Positions 22,161 to 38,100 are shown, numbered from the stretch's first letter. The stretch: DNA of 64,000 bases from Augochlora pura (GCF_028453695.1 NC_135775.1:620001-684000), one strand, 5' to 3'. The notes: a model not told the origin generated them from the letters alone. Translations and numbers: made by a program.

Positions 22161-25100
22161 CTTCTCCTCTCGCACTTGTTTCCTGTCTCTCGCTCCTCGC
22201 TGCTACGTTTAGTCTCTCGACCGTCTCTTTCTCGTACGTTGTTGCGAACATAACCTATACGCACGTGTTTTCCTCTCGGGTGTCGTGCACGCGTTTCACC
22301 TATCGTCACACGATGCCACGCGTTTCATTAACCGGGTAAATATTGCGTTAATTCGTTGGATAATTGGTTTCTCAATAGGGAGCGCTCTCGTATACACAGT
22401 CTTATTCTGGTTTCGGTCGCTACAGAGCGCGAGGTTAAACAACCTTGTGTTTACAAACAATCTACCAAAGATAATAGCAGAGTAGAGAATGACCGATGAA
22501 CTAGTAACACCGCGTAAACAAAAGTAATGAATGAATTTTTGATCGTGCGAGCTAGGCGTTCAAATTTCCCGCGTCTGGGCGAACTATCGAGAAACTTCAT
22601 GGATCGTTTAATTTTCATGACTCTTGCAAACGAAATTTGTTACTACGAACTGCGATTTGTATAAAGTTATTTTAAAAAGGCCATTTCCAAACGAGGAGTA
22701 GACGGGTGTCCATAAACTACGGTAAATCTTCTAGCTCCTAAGTGATTTAGAAGAGTGCGGCAACGCGCAGTAATATTCGAAGGTGGTTGGAACATCTGGC
22801 GGTTCCCGACTGACAAATTCTCGGACAGGCCTCGTGCGTATCCGTTTGTCTTTTTATTAATTCAGAATTATACGTGTCGTGACGGAAGTTGCGCGCTACG
22901 CGGTTGGGTCGTAATGCTACCGGGTAGTAGGTATAGGGTCGCTCGCGTAGGTAAGCCGGGTCTCATGCGGGATTTATGTACTGCATAGAGTCTGCGGTAC
23001 AAGACCGTGGCAGGGAAATGTGTTTCGGTCCGGTTAGATGCTCGGGGGAGACTCACTGCCGGCACTGGCGATTGCCGTGCTTGAGAGGATTTTCAGAAAG
23101 ATGGCATTCTGCCGGCAGTAGTCGGCGTACATTCCGCCGCGGACGTATACCTAGAACAGCCACTGGCTACCCGAAACCGTTTAGAGTGACGTTCCGAACC
23201 GTTTCGAACTGATTCGAATTTTAAATCCTCCTTTTCTCCTCGCTCGTCTCTCGTGGGACATGGGAGCTGCGCAGCGGGATCCATACGACAGTTTTATTCA
23301 GGAATTCCTTAACGTGCTTTGCGTTAGAGTCGAAAGGGACATTACTTACGGGGATGGAGTAGGATAACTCTGGTTAGACCCCTGGATTCTGGACCACCAA
23401 TTTTTAGGGACTTATTCGGCATTATTCTTTACGAGAAGACTAACGACTAGATTGCATTATTCTTTTGCATATAGTTTTTCGATTAATTTGATAGATAAAA
23501 TTTGTTACGGCAGTGAAGACATGAAAACGCACAGGGTCTCGCTCGTCGAATTTTTCATAATTTGATTTCCAATTGGTTGGCTACTTGTTTCAATAGATAG
23601 CTCAGCTGTAATGAAACAAATTCGATTGTTTTTCACGTTTGCGTTTATAAAAGTTTATTTTACGGACAAGGAGAGCTGCCGGATGAGAACGAGGCCAAAC
23701 GTACACGCCATTATTCGAACAATTTTAAATTAAAATTCTAACGCGGACGTTGTTCGCTAAATGAAACATATATTAGTGGAGCCGAAAGTAGTTCGAATAA
23801 CGTCACGTTTGGTCTCATTTTCGTCGGCGAGGCCTCGTTACCGCGTCGGTGAAAGTTTAATGGATATAAAATAACGAATCTTTGATATTGTACTCTAATA
23901 GTTAATAATTAAACGAACATTTCTGGCGAGCCTCGCTCTTCGGCGATTCACCGGAACGTTCGGCTTCCAGCGGCGCTCTCTTCGTCCGGTTAAAATGTTT
24001 TCCGAAAATTCATATTTCTGCACGGTTACACAGAATTTTCCGTTTAGCGCTCGATTTGCATCGAGCGCCGGCCATGATTTATTCGGATGACGAGGCAAAT
24101 CGCTTTTGTCGATCGAAAATTCATAAATCGCCCGACGCAATTTCCGGGTCAAAAACGGTGACGTTCGCCTAAAATGTTTTTGAAGGATCGACGTTTCCGA
24201 TCCGTTCGTTGCAGGGAGAGCCACTCTTCGACGATACATTTCGACGAAAGATCGCAATGATTCATGCGGGCAACGATGCGAACCGGTCGCGGCGAGATCG
24301 GTCGGCGATTCGCGGCTGCCTACCTACGAATAAGACTTATTTAGAAACACGTAGGTGTGCAGCCGACATCTGCCTACGTTTCAGCGTCCTAAGTTCTGAA
24401 CTTGGCTGTATCCTCTGACCGAAACTCGCCTAAATTGAATCGGATTCGACCAGCCGAGGGAAGGTGCACCCTCTCTCTCTCTCACGCGCGCGGGCGAGAG
24501 AGAGAGACTTTCGCGCTGAAAGCTCCGAGACGGAAGCTGGGAAACTAAACTCCTGATCGTTTACAGTTTACAGGATGTTTCGTTGTTTCGAGAGGAACGC
24601 CTCCGCCTATCGGAGATTTGAGGCTTCCGTGGCTTGGCTCCGTAGTTTTCGCTGTCGAGGCCTTCGTAATTGTTCAGCTGACCAATTAAAATCTCTGGCT
24701 AGCGGCTATCGATCCGGAACGTGAACATGGTACACTTTAACAGTGAACCGCCGCGCCGATGCTAAACCGTATCAGTGTGTCGCCTCTTTGCTTGGACACA
24801 CGATGTAGAATTTTTTTCAAGAAGCCATACCGCGGGTAGCCCTAAGAACTACCGTTTCCGTTGATTCGGTGCCATAGATCGGAATGTAGGCATTGTTTTT
24901 CCGAGCTCGCAAGAAACGTAGCACTTTTGAGACTCCTAACCGATAGCAGCTGCGATCCTGCGAACTATTCAATCATTTTATATTTCCCACTTGTCCGCTT
25001 TCCCAAAATCTATTAAATTGAAAAAATCCCGTATGTAGGAGGAAAGATTGTGGACCGGTCTCGCGAGCGAGAAATTGAGACCGGGAGTTCGCAAACCGTC

Positions 25101-28100
25101 CGGTCGTCAATCGATTCTGGGTGTTTCGTTGGTGGCCGATTAAATTGGTCGTGCAGTCGAATAATATTCATGAGCAGTCCCCGGAGAAGCTCCGTTCCCC
25201 GGATCCCCGATCGATGCCCCGGCAGACCGCAAATAGAGGAACGTTTGGACGTCGTTGCAATTTTCCCTGTATTTTCATTCGGCATATCGCGGCTCGCGAT
25301 TTATTCGGCGCTCTCGCCGGCCACCGTCCAGAGAGCAATGCAATGTTTTAAGGGGGCACGGACACACGGTGTCCGGCGTCCGCGCGCGTATCGACGTCGT
25401 GACGCCGCACGATCGCGATAATCGGCCGCGGACAGATAAGAAGCCTCGATTTATCGCCGCGAGGAAAACGTCTCGCGCGACGCGACGCCAAGGCGGAACT
25501 CGCGCGCACCGCACGATCCCTCTCTTCTCGGCAAACGTTTCCTTTCTTCGCGATCCATGCTTCACCTATGCATATCTCCGCCTCTCTTTCGGTTTTCTTC
25601 CTTTTCGTCCAGACCAGTGTCTTCCACGGAAATTTAAAATATTTAACAGTAGAACGACCCCCTGGGGCGGCCGGCGACCTCACGACGTTTTTAAATAGTC
25701 TGCAGACGCGTAAATAAGTACTAAAACGTTGAGGTCTTTTCCTTGTCCTCCTAACCCGTACCGCACGAGTACGGCGAGTTCAAGGCGTTAATTATAATTT
25801 CCAAACTATATTCGAGCACAGTGAAATTCAGCGTTCGCATGAAACGAAATATCGTACTTCTCGATTTTGTTCCAGCGAATATGTTGTTGTTTCAATTTGA
25901 TGGATCTCCTTTTGAATCTGTTCCAACGTCGATCAGAGGGTCAATGAACCGCGTAACGTTGGAATAATTGAACTTTCAACTTTATCGAGAGCGATATTTT
26001 TCGGGTACCGTAGAATAAATTCGTTTAGCAAACGTTCTCGTAGTGTAGTTAGCAGCTGATATCGAGTCGTTATCTGCAAGAAATGTTAGGGAAAATAGGC
26101 ACTCGAGTATAGTGCCGTTTGTGCAACGCTTGGAACAGTTGTCACGAAATTGAAACGTACTTTGTCATCAACGTTATTCATATTGTTACATTGTTCTCGG
26201 ATTTACGCCGATATCTCTGACAGAAAAGACGATGATAATCACTGATCGGAAATACTGGTCTCAAATTAATTTTCAGTCTTGGTATTCTATTTTGTAGGAG
26301 GATTTCTGTTACTGCAATTGTCGGAAACAGAAAAACTCAAGATAATATTAATCCATTGGACTACGGTTATCGCCTATGCTTATCTCTTCCGCTATTATAA
26401 AATATAGCGAAAACAAGAAGAACGAGCGCGAGTGCACGGTTGCGCGAGCGAACGATTAGGGCACACCGATCGATATCCGCATCGAGCGGAATCGGATCGG
26501 ATCGGATCGGATCGACGCGAAGGGCGATTTGGCGCGCGAACGTCGCGCGTCGCGTGGCGTCGCATTGCGCGTCACTTCTCCGGGTCACGCAACACGGAGA
26601 CAGACGCGTTGCTTACGGTTTACCGTATCGAATAAAGTAGATCGATTGCCCCGATCGGCCTAGAAATCCTTCTAGAAACGCCTAATTTTTCGGACAGAGA
26701 CACGCGAGTCGTATGCGGATTCGCGATGCGGCACGCGTGTGTGCCCTCGAGCGACGCGGCGAGCGTTTTTCCACTTGCCGCGCACGAAATTAGTCTAATT
26801 TCGTACACTTCCGGTTTCCTGTAGGGTTCTCACGCGGCGTCCTCCTACTCCTCCCGGACTCGGCATCGCCGAGTCTCTCGCGTCCGCCGGAGGAAACGGA
26901 AGAGGATCGCGCGACGGTCGACGCGAAATCATCGGAGGAGCCGCGCGAGTAGGCTCCGCTCTTCGTACTTCGACTCTTCTCGGCGGACATAACTCTCTCT
27001 CTCTCGCCTACCCCAACTTCCGGTCGCGCCTCAAGGCCGCGCGACACGCGTAGGCGAAAGAAAATGCGAGCCGCGATGCTTTAACATTATTACGCGGGAA
27101 GCGGAACAAACGGCGAGCAGAGCCGGGCTTCGGAAATACTAGATAACCCTGTTTGGTGCACTATAGCGTGCAGCGTGTCTGGCGCGCAGGGACGAGAGCA
27201 GACCAGCGTGTTGTGCTCTCGCGCACATTAGCCGAGCAGCACGGAGCGCCGATATCGCGGCAAATATTTTCACCTGCTCGTTTCTCTGCCGCTGGATATT
27301 TATTGTGTCGCCTGTATTGCGTAATTGTCGGGCGCAAATATTGCTATTATGTAATTCGCGGAATGTTGCGCAAGGGCTGCCACGAGCGCCCGGGCTATTT
27401 TCAACGGAATAAACAATTCGCTCCGTAATCAGCCGATAATTCGTTTAAATCAATAAGCGCCGGCCGACTTCGCCGTACGAGCAGACCTTCGGCCAACTTC
27501 TTGCTCTTCGAAGGCGCTCGAAAGAACGCGATTTTGGACGAAATTCCCTCGAATGAAAGAATGTCTCGTTCGTCGGTATCATTCAGTGCACGAAGAGCGG
27601 GATTGATCCACGGAGATCACGTTATTAGTTTATTTTATCATGTTTTACAATCGCTGAGTCGGTGATCAAGTACGGAGAAATTCGATTACTATCGAGAGTA
27701 CAGTGCAATTTGTTTGGAGATCCGATTCGATTCAATCGACGATGTCTTTCTTGGTGGCAATGACACTATATGCATCGTCAAATTGCAAAATGAAAATCTT
27801 TCTAACGAACGTGTGCAGACCTCGAGCGCGAGTCAACTGTTTCAGAGATGTTAGAAACATTCGAAAGAGAACCAGCAGGAGGGCAAGAGCAAAGGGACGG
27901 AGTGTGCGATAGGGGGAGGGGGGGGGGCGACGAGTTAACTCGTCCCCCGGTTAACAGGTTAATCGAATTCCCTAGGGAAGAGCCGGGGAGAGAGGATTTG
28001 CCCGGTTAATCTCGGCGGGGATTCCGCTTTATTGGCCTATTCTCTCGGAGCGATTCGAAGCGATTGTTTTATTCCTTAATCCGTCGGCCGAGCGAGACCC

Positions 28101-29712
28101 CCGCGCGCGATCCCGATCGGCCAAATCCGTCCCGCTGAATTTTCCAAAATCAAGTTCAATGTCAAAGAACTCGCCGTCCTCGATGCTCTGCACGCGCGCG
28201 GTGTTCATTTGCCAGCATTCTCCGCGGCGGGCCGCCTTAATTAATCGCATGTGAAAGACACGAGGAAAAACAGTGTCTCGCTACCGAGCAACCAGTATTG
28301 TCCGATTAATCTCAATGTTATACTTTTAAATGAACGTTTCACGCTGAACACGTGACCGACATCCTCGTACGTTATTTATTCTGGCACACAGAGTGTGGCA
28401 TATTAATGCGGACGCGTAAACGGATCGAACTGTTTCGACCAGAATTATTAATTCTCGGATCGTATGTTTTGATAAATATTCGTTGCGCGCCGCGTTGTTC
28501 CTCGGCGAGAATAATTTTCGCGAGGAACGACAAAAACGTTTGGCCATTTTTCGTTACGAATTCATCCGCGATATCTTCTCTGCCGGTGTCGGCAGCGTCG
28601 CGGATAACAATATTCATCGACGTTCGCGTAGAAGAAGTTTTTAAGACGGTCCGTTTTTATGCTCCGTCTTCGACGTTAACGAAAGCGAGAAGAATTCGAT
28701 GTCGTGCCGCAGAGCGATGCTCGATAGCCAGAAAACCTTGACGAATGTCTTTCCTTTCGCGTTTGTTCATTTGTTCGGGAATAGTTCCCAGGCATCTATA
28801 AACAGCAAAGGTATTTCGATGCTTCTATTTCCGTGTCGCGCCTTGAACAATAATAACGATAATGGCGGTAATATTCCCGGCATTTCTGATTCGACGCGTC
28901 GAAAGAATTTTCAAAGGAATTTCGTGTCCGTTGAATTTCGACGATTTCGTTTAAACGCGGCGCCGTCGATGGAATCGTCGAGAATGGCGATTTTGCGGAA
29001 CGTTCCCGATAAATCTGGCATCGCGGACTCCCGGGAAATCCAGCAGCGAATTTCGGAGTTCGCGATGGCGACGGTTCTCTAGCGTGGCGGGCAGAGGTTC
29101 TAGAGGCGAACAGCTAACGAGGGCAGAAGGAGAGAAATAAGCATAAAGTAAACAGGGGGGGGGGGGGGCACAATGAGCGCGAAAACGAATAGGAAAATGA
29201 CATTAATTAGCGAATGAACGAGGTGAAGCGAAATAACGAAGGCAATGAACAGAGCGATCCGAACGACTGTCGTCAGCCTTCGCGGCGAAGGGCTTGAAAA
29301 TCTGGATCACGGGGAGTGGGGGGAGGGAGACGCCTCTCTCGTGTCGCGTCACGTGTTTATGCACCGCGCTCGAACGGGAACAAAAGTCAACAGCACGACA
29401 CCGTGTGGTTGTTGGCATTGTCGTTGGCGCGCGCGCGTCATCATTTTTGTTCGGATCCGGCGTGTTTGCCGGGCCAATCAAATTTTTCTTGCATCGGTGG
29501 TGTGTCCTTATGGTTTTGCCGATGGTTTGTCGATGGTGTGTCGGTGGTGTGTGGAGCCGAGGCACACGCGGTGCGAGCGCGGTTCGCCTAATTGACGGCG
29601 CCATTGATCGTCACGGTCACTGTCAAGATCATCGCGGTGCAGAAAGGATGATAGCGCAGTTTTCCGGGCGACGACGAGAGTGGGCGAGAGAGCGTGCAAG
29701 AGAGAGAGAGAG

Positions 29713-29751
<39 letters not shown>

Positions 29752-32700
29752 CGCGTCGACGACGGCGCGCGGCTCGCGGCCGCGTCGTGTCGATCGTTAG
29801 GCTGCGTTCGCACCGAGCCACGAACGCTATAGCATCTACGCTTTACCGAGCGGCGAGTTGCACCAAGTATTTTATTGTTTTGGGTCTTGCGGTTTCTGAG
29901 GCCAATCTCCTTTAACTATTTTTAATTGACCCCTTCTTACATAACGCTGACTCACGGTTGTTGTGAGAAGTCGAAATAGAATCGAGCGAGCGCATTCGAG
30001 TAAATTGAGACGTTACGGTGAACGTAAATTGATTGCGGTTCTAATCGGTGGACTGCGGATTTTTATGCAAAACGGTAATTCTTCCACCTTTTATTTTCCT
30101 AAATTAACACGTATCTACTATTCATAGATTTAACGAACTAAACTAAAACTTTTAGAATGCAAAGAAATCGAACTAGTATCTTCTACGGCCAATTTTAATT
30201 TTTAGTTTTCGATTTTGCTAATTATATGATCTTTATATAATTTTTTGGAGATTATTAATCGATACAACTGGAATCGTACAAAGTCAAATATCATTCCTTT
30301 TTCCCGATAGTCCCAACGAAGGTTGAACGCTTCGACCGACGGGTGTTATAGACTGGAAATACTCCGCGTCTATTGCATTGTTCTGGATTAGGTTCAAGGG
30401 CTCGAGGGTCCGCAGAAAATCTAGTTCCGAAGGCTGCAATGATTTCTCTTTACGGTGAGTAGCCTCGGTAGGCGTGGCTTCATTGATCCTCGACCCGAAG
30501 GAGCCAGACCGGTGTGCCATAATCTATCCTCGTTCTTGCCCTAGACTAAATATTCTTAAACAATTCCAGCTAGCTGGCAAAGCTGAATTCGCGAAAAATG
30601 AAATTGTCTTTGCATTCGATTGTTCGGAGGGAGCGGTGGCTTAATTGCTCTTGACCCTGACGGAGCCAGAGCAGCGCTCTGGAGGGCAGTCTACCCTCGT
30701 TTTTGCTCGAAAGTGGATATTCATATAGGAATCTAGCTCGCGAAGCCAGATTGTCGTTGAATAAAATGTATTTCCTACCGAATCGCTCTATAGACCGGCA
30801 ATACCTATTGATGGTCAAACATGAAGCAAAATGACTGGCGCCCATATTCGTTATAATCTCGCATGAATTATGTAAGCTGTAATAGTCTCCCACCATCCTC
30901 GAAATTTTGCAAAAATGAAGAATAGAAGGAGGAGGAGGAGGAGATGTTTCAGCGAAGAGCGACGAAGCAACAATGTTTCCTTGCAGTTGATCTGGGTACA
31001 GGCAAGTTTAATGCAGAGAGAATTTCTGGTGACATAACAACGTCATTAAGGAGCCGGCAGGAGAAGCTAGATAGACATTAAATGAAATTTTCTCATTCGG
31101 CGGCTCGGGTGGGCGTGGTCTATTTGCTCCCGTCTCTATTAGAATCAAAGCAGTCGACCCTCCCAGAGCCACCGAAACATCGCTCCGAACTCTGAACGAT
31201 CAAAGCTAGTCGTCGAACCGAGGTGTCCCATCGGTAGTTGGCCATTAAATCATTCACACGTTCCTTTCGCGACGCAACGCTTCAAAGAGAAGAAGGAAAG
31301 AGAGGAGGAGGGCGGGAGGCGGGAGGCGCGAGAGAAGAAACTCGAGAGCCCGGCAGAGTCCGCGTAATGTTCGAATGCATATGTAGCACGTTTTTCCGCG
31401 CGTTGTTTTTTTCCGGCTGTGATTTGTTTGGCCGGCGTGCTCCGCGAGAGCCAGCGAGAGAGAGCTGCACAGCCGGTTGTCCTCGTTCATAAACGTGGAG
31501 ATAACGCGGCGAGCGGTGAAAGATGCAGCCATGCGGCTATTGTTCGCGGCCCTCGCGGAGAGAGAGAGATAGAGGGGGAGAGATAGAGAGAGAGAGAGAG
31601 GCGTTTCCCATTAGAATGAGACGGCGGAAGGAAAACGCGTGCGCGAGAATAGTAAGCGAGGAAAGGAGCGACGGGGCGAGGAGAGGGGAGCAGCCGATGA
31701 GAACACGCGCGCGGAAAAACGGCTCGACGTGTCTCGAAATGATCGATCTCCCGATGGCTTGCTCTCGGGGATCCACGATATATCCAGCGCGCGAACGCCC
31801 ACGTACCCGATGCCCGACTATTTTTACCGTTTCTCCACGCATTCGACTATCCTCTAAATTCGATATCTGTTGAACTTTTAGCGGGCACAGGTAGCGTTAT
31901 TCGTTTCAAATGTCAGATCTCTGGCGCAAGTTTTCTCTATGAAATTTTTCTGCGACGCTTTTTCGTCGTAAACGGGATTCTCCGTTCGCTTTGTTATTTT
32001 GATTATAACACGCGCTCGGATTAGTTGTTTAACCCTTAACCGAATCAGTGGAGTCGCGCATCGTCCCTGAAAGAGCATTTACGTCCGCGAGAAAATTCCA
32101 CAGAGACACGCCATCCATTTGCCCATGGCAGAAGAATGGCGTCTCGCGGGTCCACCTGCACCGCACCGTCGAAATCCGTGACATCTTCTCGCGGCCGGAC
32201 AGTACGTAACTGTAATTGGCAGCCCGGTTCAGGGTTGAAACAAAAATTGCGAAACCGGTTGTTTAGACCGGCTCGGTAGGTTCGGCGTTAACTGCATAAT
32301 TCGCAGGCGTAACGTGTCGCACGATTCCCTAGCATTATCAGGTCCACCGGAAAATACGTGTCCGCTTGCGAAATAATAATTATTGCGCGTATCGTTAACA
32401 TTATCCTGACCTAATATATTCGATATTCATGGACGCGGTTAATACGTCGCGTAATATCGCTAATCTCGGTCTAATTCTAATTCCCCTGGAACCCAAATCG
32501 CCCTTCAACATCCGCCGGCACTACTGGGACAATTTTGTCTGCCTCGAACCACTCCTGGATTACTTTAAAGAGGGTTGAACTTCGGGAGGGGTGGTTTGGC
32601 CCCACGCTTGAGATACCGCAGCTGAAAAATAGGTGTCTAATATTTCTGGCAGCGCTCCAAGCCTGTAAAGTCTCATCCAAATTGGAGCTGAACCGTTCAC

Positions 32701-35059
32701 GGGTCTTCCCTATTAGCGGACTGCAGACCTCTCTGTGAAATCAGAATTTTCACGAAGCGCTCGAATCAATCCGGTGCAGACCTAATCGTCCTACAGTCTG
32801 GACACAATACAAAGCGGACAACAAGCGCTAGAAATCTTTGAAAATATTTCACCGAATTCCAATTAAAGGATGCTCTAACGACCGTGGTCGTTCTAGAAAT
32901 ATCTTCGATACTTAAAATGCCATTAACTTATCAGCAGAGCTGGGAAAAACTGATTCTTGCAACAGTGAAATCCACTGTGAATATTTTTACCAAATCGTTT
33001 CCGAAATCCGTTGTTCGTGGTAAACGTCGCCGACGTGTCGAGGCGCGCGCGCGCGTCCGTTTATTAATTCGCCGATGTTCTACTAGTGCGGCACGCGATT
33101 ACGCAAAGCTTGATCATCGACAACGTCCTTGACATTTCTCGTGTCCAAAACGAACGAGACCGTCTCGCGGATCTGGCCGCACACACCTGTGGCTCGGGAG
33201 AACGAGCGAATTATGCGGACGTTAGACGCGCGTCGGACGGCCGTTTGACGGCCGTCGAGTATCATTTGCGTGTTTGTCGATGAGCGAACCGCGCGTCCAA
33301 GGCTCCGCGGATAATTATGTTAATGGCCAGTTCTCCGTGCGGTTTTTGATGGTAAACAAACGCGCTGGGCGTTCGACGATTGCTGCCATTGACATTGACG
33401 TCGCTGGTTAAGGGAGCTGCTCCGCTAATAACGGAGCGGATAGAGAACAACGGTGCGAGAGACGCGTCCTCGTCGAGATGCGCCGACGGAAAACGCGCGT
33501 GAATAGAGCCGACGAATGGCGGCGCACCGCGTACTCCGTCCGTCTGCTCGGTACTACCCTGTCTACTCGATGTTTCGCTAATTGGACTAAATTCGACATT
33601 CCCTGGTTCCCGGCGTCTCGTAATGGTCGACGGAATCTCTCCGGCACGGCCGCTGCGAGAAAGCATCAAGGCGAGAGTGCTGCAAGTCTATTTTCTATAG
33701 TATCGAGAAGATTAAAGGTTAGCGTATCAATTGATTTAGAGATATAAATTTAATTCTCGCGGAAATCGCGTTGCTGCGTTGTTGCGGGGGCAGATGAAAA
33801 TCAAAGCGGGAAACAGATTCGAAAGACTCTTGGCCTGTTCCAGGCTTATCGCCCTTCCTCGGTCCACGATAACGCGACCTTCGCCGGCTTATCGTACCTC
33901 GGTCTATACAGCTCTACAGCTTTTTCCATTTCGTACAGTCCGCCGCAAAAGACTGCGTCCGCAGGGCAAGGTCCCCTTGAGAAATCTTCGTTGACGAAGT
34001 CTGCACGGTTCACGAAATATTTCCTCATACCAGAAGGATGTCTCGACCGGACTATTTTCGTCATGGAAATTTTTCAAAGCGATACGTGCACCGCGCGTTA
34101 CGTTCCACGCCGTTCCGACCCGTTAAAACCTAGCGTGACCGTACTGTAACACTTTGAATTTGCACGGTTTACCTTCCTTCGAACCCCTTTGTACGATATT
34201 TCTTTGCATGCGGTGGACCGCTAAAGGTGACGTCCCCAATTAGATGACGATTGAGATACGCAGGGTCTCAAAGGACCCAGCAACCGCAGGTCGGGGTTAA
34301 TGCGTGCCGATCAGCCTGCCGAGCTTTTCGGTTCCTCATTAACGGCAGCACAAAGGTCGCTCGGCGCTGATCCAGATGATCGAAGGACGCGCTCGCTGTT
34401 CGAGCGTCGAGCAAATGGTGGGCATCGCTGGGAAGAGGCGGAAATCAATGGAAATCGCGCGGTGCGTGGTAGCGTTTCTAGCTGGAAAAGCAAATACAAT
34501 CGCGATGATTCACGGATTCGAGTCTCGATGGCGCGAGTCTCGGAGCGGTGCTTCGGTTGGTCCGTTTTCCGTGCCGACCAACCCAGAGCAGCTTAGAATG
34601 GCGGGGGGGATAGTTGTTGACTGGTGGAAGCTGGACAAAGCGCGTAGATCGGACCGATAAGAACCGGTGAAAATTAGTGGCGAGACACTGGCTCGCGGAA
34701 GTCTTCTGGCAAACCGAGTCGCACTCCTTCTCTATTTCTCGCTCTGATCCATCGAGAATCTAACGATTCAAAATTATTGCGGCGTCGTTGAAAAGGGTCG
34801 GGGATCATTGTGCAAGGGGTCCTAGAAATGTCTGACATTTTCCTTTACAAAAATGTAACGACTTCAGGAGTCCCGGATCCCCGGACACGGTAAACGGTGG
34901 TGCGGTCAAACCGCACTCAACGCGGAGAGGAGAGGAGAGGAGTCCTGGCTAGGTGAAAGAGAAACGATCAACACCGGTGACCCGTGTGAGTCATTGTCGA
35001 GGTCAAGTCGATAGCCAACAGTTGTTGGTGAAGCGCAGCTGCGATCGCAACCGCCGTCG

Positions 35060-35111
<52 letters not shown>

Positions 35112-38100
35112 CTCGCGTCCGCGAGAGATTCTCGCGTTTCGCCGGTGCTGCGAGCAAACTTGCGATAGCTGCCGCTTTGCTCTTCGCTCGTCCCGGATTC
35201 CGCGCCGATACGCCGGATTGTTGCACAACTCGACTACTACTTGGCGACAAAGTTCGACTACTTGTTGGTCGACGGTGGCCTCTACATGCTCGACCGCTTC
35301 CGGTTCCGACGGTTCTCGGTAATCGCGATCGTCCGAAAGAGTTTGCGGGGCTGATTTTTGGCCCCCGCTAAAATTGTTAGGACACGCTCGATAAATACAA
35401 ATTTCCTACGAAACGAGAGGGGGGTGTGCGTCGAACACGTTTATCGTTGTCGTCGTTGCGTCGGTTTAACCTGGTTAATTATTTGAACTTTGGAGCTGTA
35501 TCTCCGGTATCTCCGTGAAATCTTTAGGGTGATTTACCGTCGTCATTGATGCGATGTCGAAGGCCGACTTAGGTGAACTTTGGAGCGACGGTGACGTTGT
35601 TCGTCCCGGATAACTTTGTCCTAATCGGTTGTCTTTGTTGCCGCTCGAGAGTGTTGGCGAGAATTCGACGCCACCGTTATCGTGTTCTGTACACCCCTAC
35701 GGGGTAGAAAAATGTTCGGTGGCGCTAAAAGATTTTTGAGGAAATCAGAAATTCGTTTAAACTATGCTCGTCCAATGAGATAACTCAGTTCTCACCAAAT
35801 TTTAATTTAACGCTGGGACTGGCCGAAAAGAACGAAACCCGTTCGATTTACGAATAATCTCGGGACGACGAGCAGGTAAATAAAATATCTTGTTAATACC
35901 GTCGAAGATTATAATAATCTGCTGGCACAGCTAAATCCTGACGAATTTTGTATTTTATCAACTTTGTCGAGGGATATACACGTGCAGCATGGTCGCGCAA
36001 AAGGCTCGCAGCCCGGCGATAACCGTGGAGCGCGGAGGTCCGAGAAAGGCTCGAATTTCTGCTGAACAATAGATTTAAGGCCGCCGATGCCAAACGGCTG
36101 CCGAGGCAGTCGCGAAGCAGTCGGCGCAGCCGGTGCAACCGGTGCAGTTCGCGGGTTACGCGGAGGCAATTGAACATCTGGCCGGGTGACGAACAACGCG
36201 TAACTTATACGCTAATTGTGGCATTTCCGTGATTAACGGTACAGCCGATTCAGCGGCGATGACCAGTTCAGTTCAGTTCAGTTCCTGTCTCCGGACAGGC
36301 CTAAACGCTGCCCGAACACGACCGCGTCACGAGTTGTCTCGTTGTTTCGATCGATTCACCGACACCACCCCATTAACACCACATTCCTTTTCGTCGCGCA
36401 GCATTACCTTCCCAGAAAATTCTGAGCTCTTTCGCGACTAGCTTTGACGCCCCTTGTCACACTTGAACGAGTCTGACTCGCGATGCAGTACTTCACCGCT
36501 GCGCTACTATGACTTCCGAAGCTACACCGATTAACACTTCGAGAAACGATTAATGTGTCTCGAAATATTTCGGACGAAAATTCTTACGTCGAATGAGAAG
36601 AAAATAACATTTTCTTAATAATCGAAGGGTTTCGTATTAATAGAATATTATATAGTGAGCCGAATGTCGCTATCGAGCACGTTCCCACGGTTTCGAAAAT
36701 TTCGTCACCGGCGAGACACCTCGGCAAGCTGGTAATGTGTAAGCCTGATCCGGGCCGGATCGGAGCCATAGTTCGAGCTCCTTTATCCGGCATGTCCCGC
36801 AGCCCAGCCGTGTGCGCGCGTCAGCATCGATCGCTCGCAATCGGTCACGAAGTTGAGGAATAAATCTCGCGGCAACTCGAATCGCCGGGTTTAAGCAATT
36901 AATCCCCCTCCGGCTGTCCGAGGATTGAGCACGGCTTCGTCGTGGAGTAGACAATAAACTGTTCTGCATCTGAAACCGTATTAACGCGCCGTATAATAGA
37001 CGGAGGTCGGCGCAATAGATCGACCAACGCGACGGTTTACGAGAGTATTCAGAACTCTCGGCTGGTTCCAGGCTCTCCCAGCCCCCGCCGCGCGTATGCA
37101 TGCACGTATTCCGTGCACGGTGCGCTGCCTCTATATTCCGTTAGCCGGCATTTATTTTGCCGATACCCCACCGCCCATTGATGGCCTCGCCGATGCCGGC
37201 GCAGGTGTTTCGTCTAACGCGCGAATTCTTGGCGAACCGATCTCGCTCTCCGAGCCTCTGTCACAACGCGCCGCTCCGAAACCAGCGCTCTGAATCATAT
37301 TGTTGGCGACAAATTCTGTCACGGTGACTGTATTGTACTTCAGACTGAATTACAGTTCGACCACGACTGCCAAGAAACGATGAAACGACGACGAAGGCAG
37401 CAGCAGCACCGTGGAGTTTTCGATGTTTTTAGGGGAATCGTAGAATTTCGTCGGAATTTGTGCTCTCGGAGGGACGATTCCCGGACAAGGGAAAACGAGG
37501 CGGTATTTTCGTCGGTGTTAAATTCGTTGGATCCAACGCGGGGAAAAGCCTCATTAAAAACGGCAAAAGTGGCCAGCCGCTGCGAGAGCACGAGGCGCGG
37601 AGCTGTTTGCCAGGGAGCAGCGGCATAAAATTTTGCTAACTTTCGTTTTCACGGATACCCTCCGGCGAGACGAGAGAGTGCGCGCGCGCGCAAACGGACC
37701 AATTACTACGGAATCAACCGCGAGACCGCTGATCAGCCACTTATCGCCGCTAATTGGAGCCTAAATGGGTGACTGGATCCTCTGCGTTTTCGCAGCTCCT
37801 CGCCGAATTTACGGAAGCGCCGCCGTCGCCCGCCCGCCGGAGGGAGGGAGGGAGGGAGGGAGCGGCCTTTCGTCCGGGCAAAAAGAGAACGAGCGAATCG
37901 TCCCCGATCGATCGATTTCGCCGCCCAATTTCTTCCACTCGAGCGAGCGATCGCAATTAACGCGTCAAAGCTTGCGAGACCGAGCACCCGACCCGCTTCT
38001 GCCCTCTCCGCGCCCGCTTTTCCTCGGCTTCTCGACCGAAACGAACTGGAGCACGGTGTCGCGAGCCGCGAACCGCGCGCGAGCAGTCCGACGTTGGGTC

